A stretch of DNA of 14,199 nt from NCBI GenBank assembly GCA_024277475.1, contig JAJRVC010000322.1, positions 1-14,199 on the forward strand, written 5' to 3'. Positions 13,135 through 14,199 of the stretch are shown here, piece after piece. Position 1 is the first letter of the stretch. The number at the start of each line of letters is the position of its first letter. The translations under genes were made by a program, and so were the position numbers. This DNA comes from Deltaproteobacteria bacterium. GTDB taxonomy: Bacteria > Desulfobacterota > Desulfobacteria > Desulfobacterales > JAFDCJ01. Under the pieces are notes generated by a model. The model saw nothing but the letters and a program-made list of their open reading frames with translations. It ran no database searches and had not been told where the DNA came from.

Positions 13135-13989
13135 ATGACAGACAATCACAGTGGTGGGCAGTTTGCCGGAGCATCACGTTACGTTTTGGATGATGAACTG
13201 GCAAAGATCGTGAACATATCAATGGCGCTTGAAATGCCGCTGCTGCTCAAAGGCGAGCCCGGTACGGGCAAAACCATGCTTGCCTATGCGATTGCAGAAA
13301 ATCTGAAAATGCCGTTGATTGTGCTCAATGTTAAATCCAGTATGAAGCTGGTAGAAGCTTTGTACCAGTACGACACCCTGACACGGCTCAACGACAGCCG
13401 TTTCGGAGATTCCAGCCGCAATGTCAGCAATATTGAAGACTATATAAAAATGGGCAAGATCGGCCAGGCATTTACGGCCGATATCAGTACCGTCCTTTTA
13501 ATCGATGAAGTTGATAAAGCGGATACCGATTTTCAGGATGACATGCTGGATGTGCTGGATCAAATGGAATTTGATATCATCGAGATTGATAAAACCATCA
13601 AGGCGCAGACCCGCCCGGTGATAATCATCACCTCAAACGCCAAAAAAGACCTGTCGGATCCGTTTTTGGGACGATGCAATTTCCACCATATCGCCTTTCC
13701 CGAACCGGATATGATGCGCCGGATAATCCGTGTTCACTTCCCCGAAATCGACACGGAACTTATGGAAAAGGCCATTTCCGCTTTTTACCGTATGCGCAAG
13801 CTGGATGCTGTTGAAAAAAAGCCGGCGACCCGGGAGTTGATAAACTGGATCAGGGCTTTGCGTACGGACCCGGATTTTAAACCTAAACAACTGGCCAAAG
13901 GGGATTTGCCTTATCTTGGGGTGCTGTTTAAGAAGAGTCCGGATTATCACAGGGCCCAGAGTCGGTTAAACGGCCGCAGAGTGGGCTAA
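13135..13989 (+). CDS. MoxR-type AAA+ ATPase
   Basis: The ATG at 13135 is chosen because GAGGT (13125-13129) sits 5 nt before it; a GTG at 13123 overlaps that site. The 284-residue protein has Walker A GEPGTGKT (40-47), Walker B VLLIDEVDKAD (120-130), sensor 1 in IIITSNAKKDL (Asn168), and a candidate Arg finger at Arg180 (FLGRCNFHHI). The C-terminal lid domain follows. MoxR ATPases act as chaperones that mature or activate metalloenzymes and usually work with a von Willebrand A-domain partner encoded next door. None is visible in the remaining 210 nt, so the partner gene may lie beyond the window or be absent. The gene is separated from the MetE-like gene by 159 nt of repeats. Confidence 0.9.
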   Translation: MTDNHSGGQFAGASRYVLDDELAKIVNISMALEMPLLLKGEPGTGKTMLAYAIAENLKMPLIVLNVKSSMKLVEALYQYDTLTRLNDSRFGDSSRNVSNIEDYIKMGKIGQAFTADISTVLLIDEVDKADTDFQDDMLDVLDQMEFDIIEIDKTIKAQTRPVIIITSNAKKDLSDPFLGRCNFHHIAFPEPDMMRRIIRVHFPEIDTELMEKAISAFYRMRKLDAVEKKPATRELINWIRALRTDPDFKPKQLAKGDLPYLGVLFKKSPDYHRAQSRLNGRRVG

Positions 13990-13993
13990 ACAG

Positions 13994-14128
13994 GGCTGAA
14001 GGCTCAGGGCCAAAAGCTCAGCCGACCGCTGTGAACTACTGCATATTTGGAGTGAACTTAGTTCGCTTCGCTCACAAGTAGATACCCGGGTCCAGAGGGC
14101 CCGGCACTGGTTCCTCCCTGAAAGGGAG
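13994..14128 (+). repeat. Inverted repeats after the MoxR gene
   Basis: GGCTGA (13994-13999) pairs with TCAGCC (14018-14023), which could end transcription of the MoxR gene although no T run follows. Then come CCGGG-N9-CCCGG (14086-14104), which is copy 2 of the repeat at 767, and CTCCC-TGAAA-GGGAG (14114-14128), followed 8 nt later by TTTTAT. The last hairpin is the better terminator candidate. Confidence 0.4.
14079..14104 (+). repeat. Short dispersed repeat, copy 2
   Basis: This segment begins TAGATACCCGGG and matches 767-792 at 22 of 26 positions. Here the CCGGG and CCCGG arms are intact and can form a 5-bp stem with a 9-nt loop. Confidence 0.4.
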
Positions 14129-14150
14129 TGCTGGTTTTATTACATACGAG

Positions 14151-14188
14151 TGCCTAAAATGAGCTAAAGTGAACTAAAGTGCCTAAAG
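14151..14188 (+). repeat. Degenerate 9-10 bp tandem repeat
   Basis: Four units follow one another: TGCCTAAAA, TGAGCTAAAG, TGAACTAAAG and TGCCTAAAG. All end in CTAAA plus one base, and the outer two differ from the inner two by a missing base. There is no gene in this stretch up to the right edge. Confidence 0.55.
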
Positions 14189-14199
14189 TTAAGGAATTC

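Overview
The window is bacterial DNA of moderate GC content. It carries a mix of metabolic, regulatory and stress genes and an unusual number of decayed genes. The content suggests an anaerobic member of the Desulfobacterota (a sulfate-reducer-like deltaproteobacterium). The pointers are a TTGAC-N4-GTCAA palindrome of the HcpR/FNR type, a small TatA next to a Cys-rich zinc-ribbon protein, a short MetE-like methyltransferase beside a MoxR ATPase, an ILVBL/benzaldehyde-lyase-like ThDP enzyme with a zinc dehydrogenase, and degenerate 7-10 bp tandem repeats between genes. This placement is an inference; no rRNA or tRNA gene is present to confirm it.

Layout. 1-667 (minus): an alpha/beta hydrolase running off the left edge. 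1022-1852 (plus): a receiver-PAS protein whose phospho-acceptor Asp is replaced by Asn. 1941-2392 (plus): a palindromic operator, a 24-residue CxxC peptide and a DUF1232/YkvA membrane protein. 2601-5249 is a graveyard. On the minus strand it holds a penicillin G acylase relic with two internal deletions, followed by an ecotin (periplasmic protease inhibitor) relic. On the plus strand it holds a frameshifted, truncated TRAP-transporter DctP gene. A hairpin-rich segment (5254-5358) follows the DctP relic, then an AT-rich promoter region and an intact IclR-family regulator (5647-6477).

6571-7420 (minus) is a three-gene toxin-antitoxin operon: Phd/YefM antitoxin, ParE/RelE toxin and an N-terminally truncated BrnT, each overlapping the next by ATGA. 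A dyad operator sits over its promoter. 7550-10459 (minus) is a tight two-gene metabolic operon with 3 nt between the genes: a ThDP-dependent lyase/acetolactate-synthase-like enzyme and a zinc-dependent MDR dehydrogenase. 11014-11622 (minus) encodes a zinc-ribbon protein and TatA. 11908-12975 (plus) encodes a folate-domain-less MetE-like methyltransferase containing a C11 tract. 13135-13989 (plus) encodes a MoxR-type AAA+ ATPase. The right end holds hairpins and decamer-like repeats.

The working units are the toxin-antitoxin operon, the ThDP lyase plus zinc dehydrogenase pair (carbon-carbon lyase/ligase chemistry followed by a redox step on the aldehyde or ketone) and the zinc-ribbon/tatA pair. 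The relic block suggests a lineage that once had a periplasmic acylase and protease inhibitor and is losing them.
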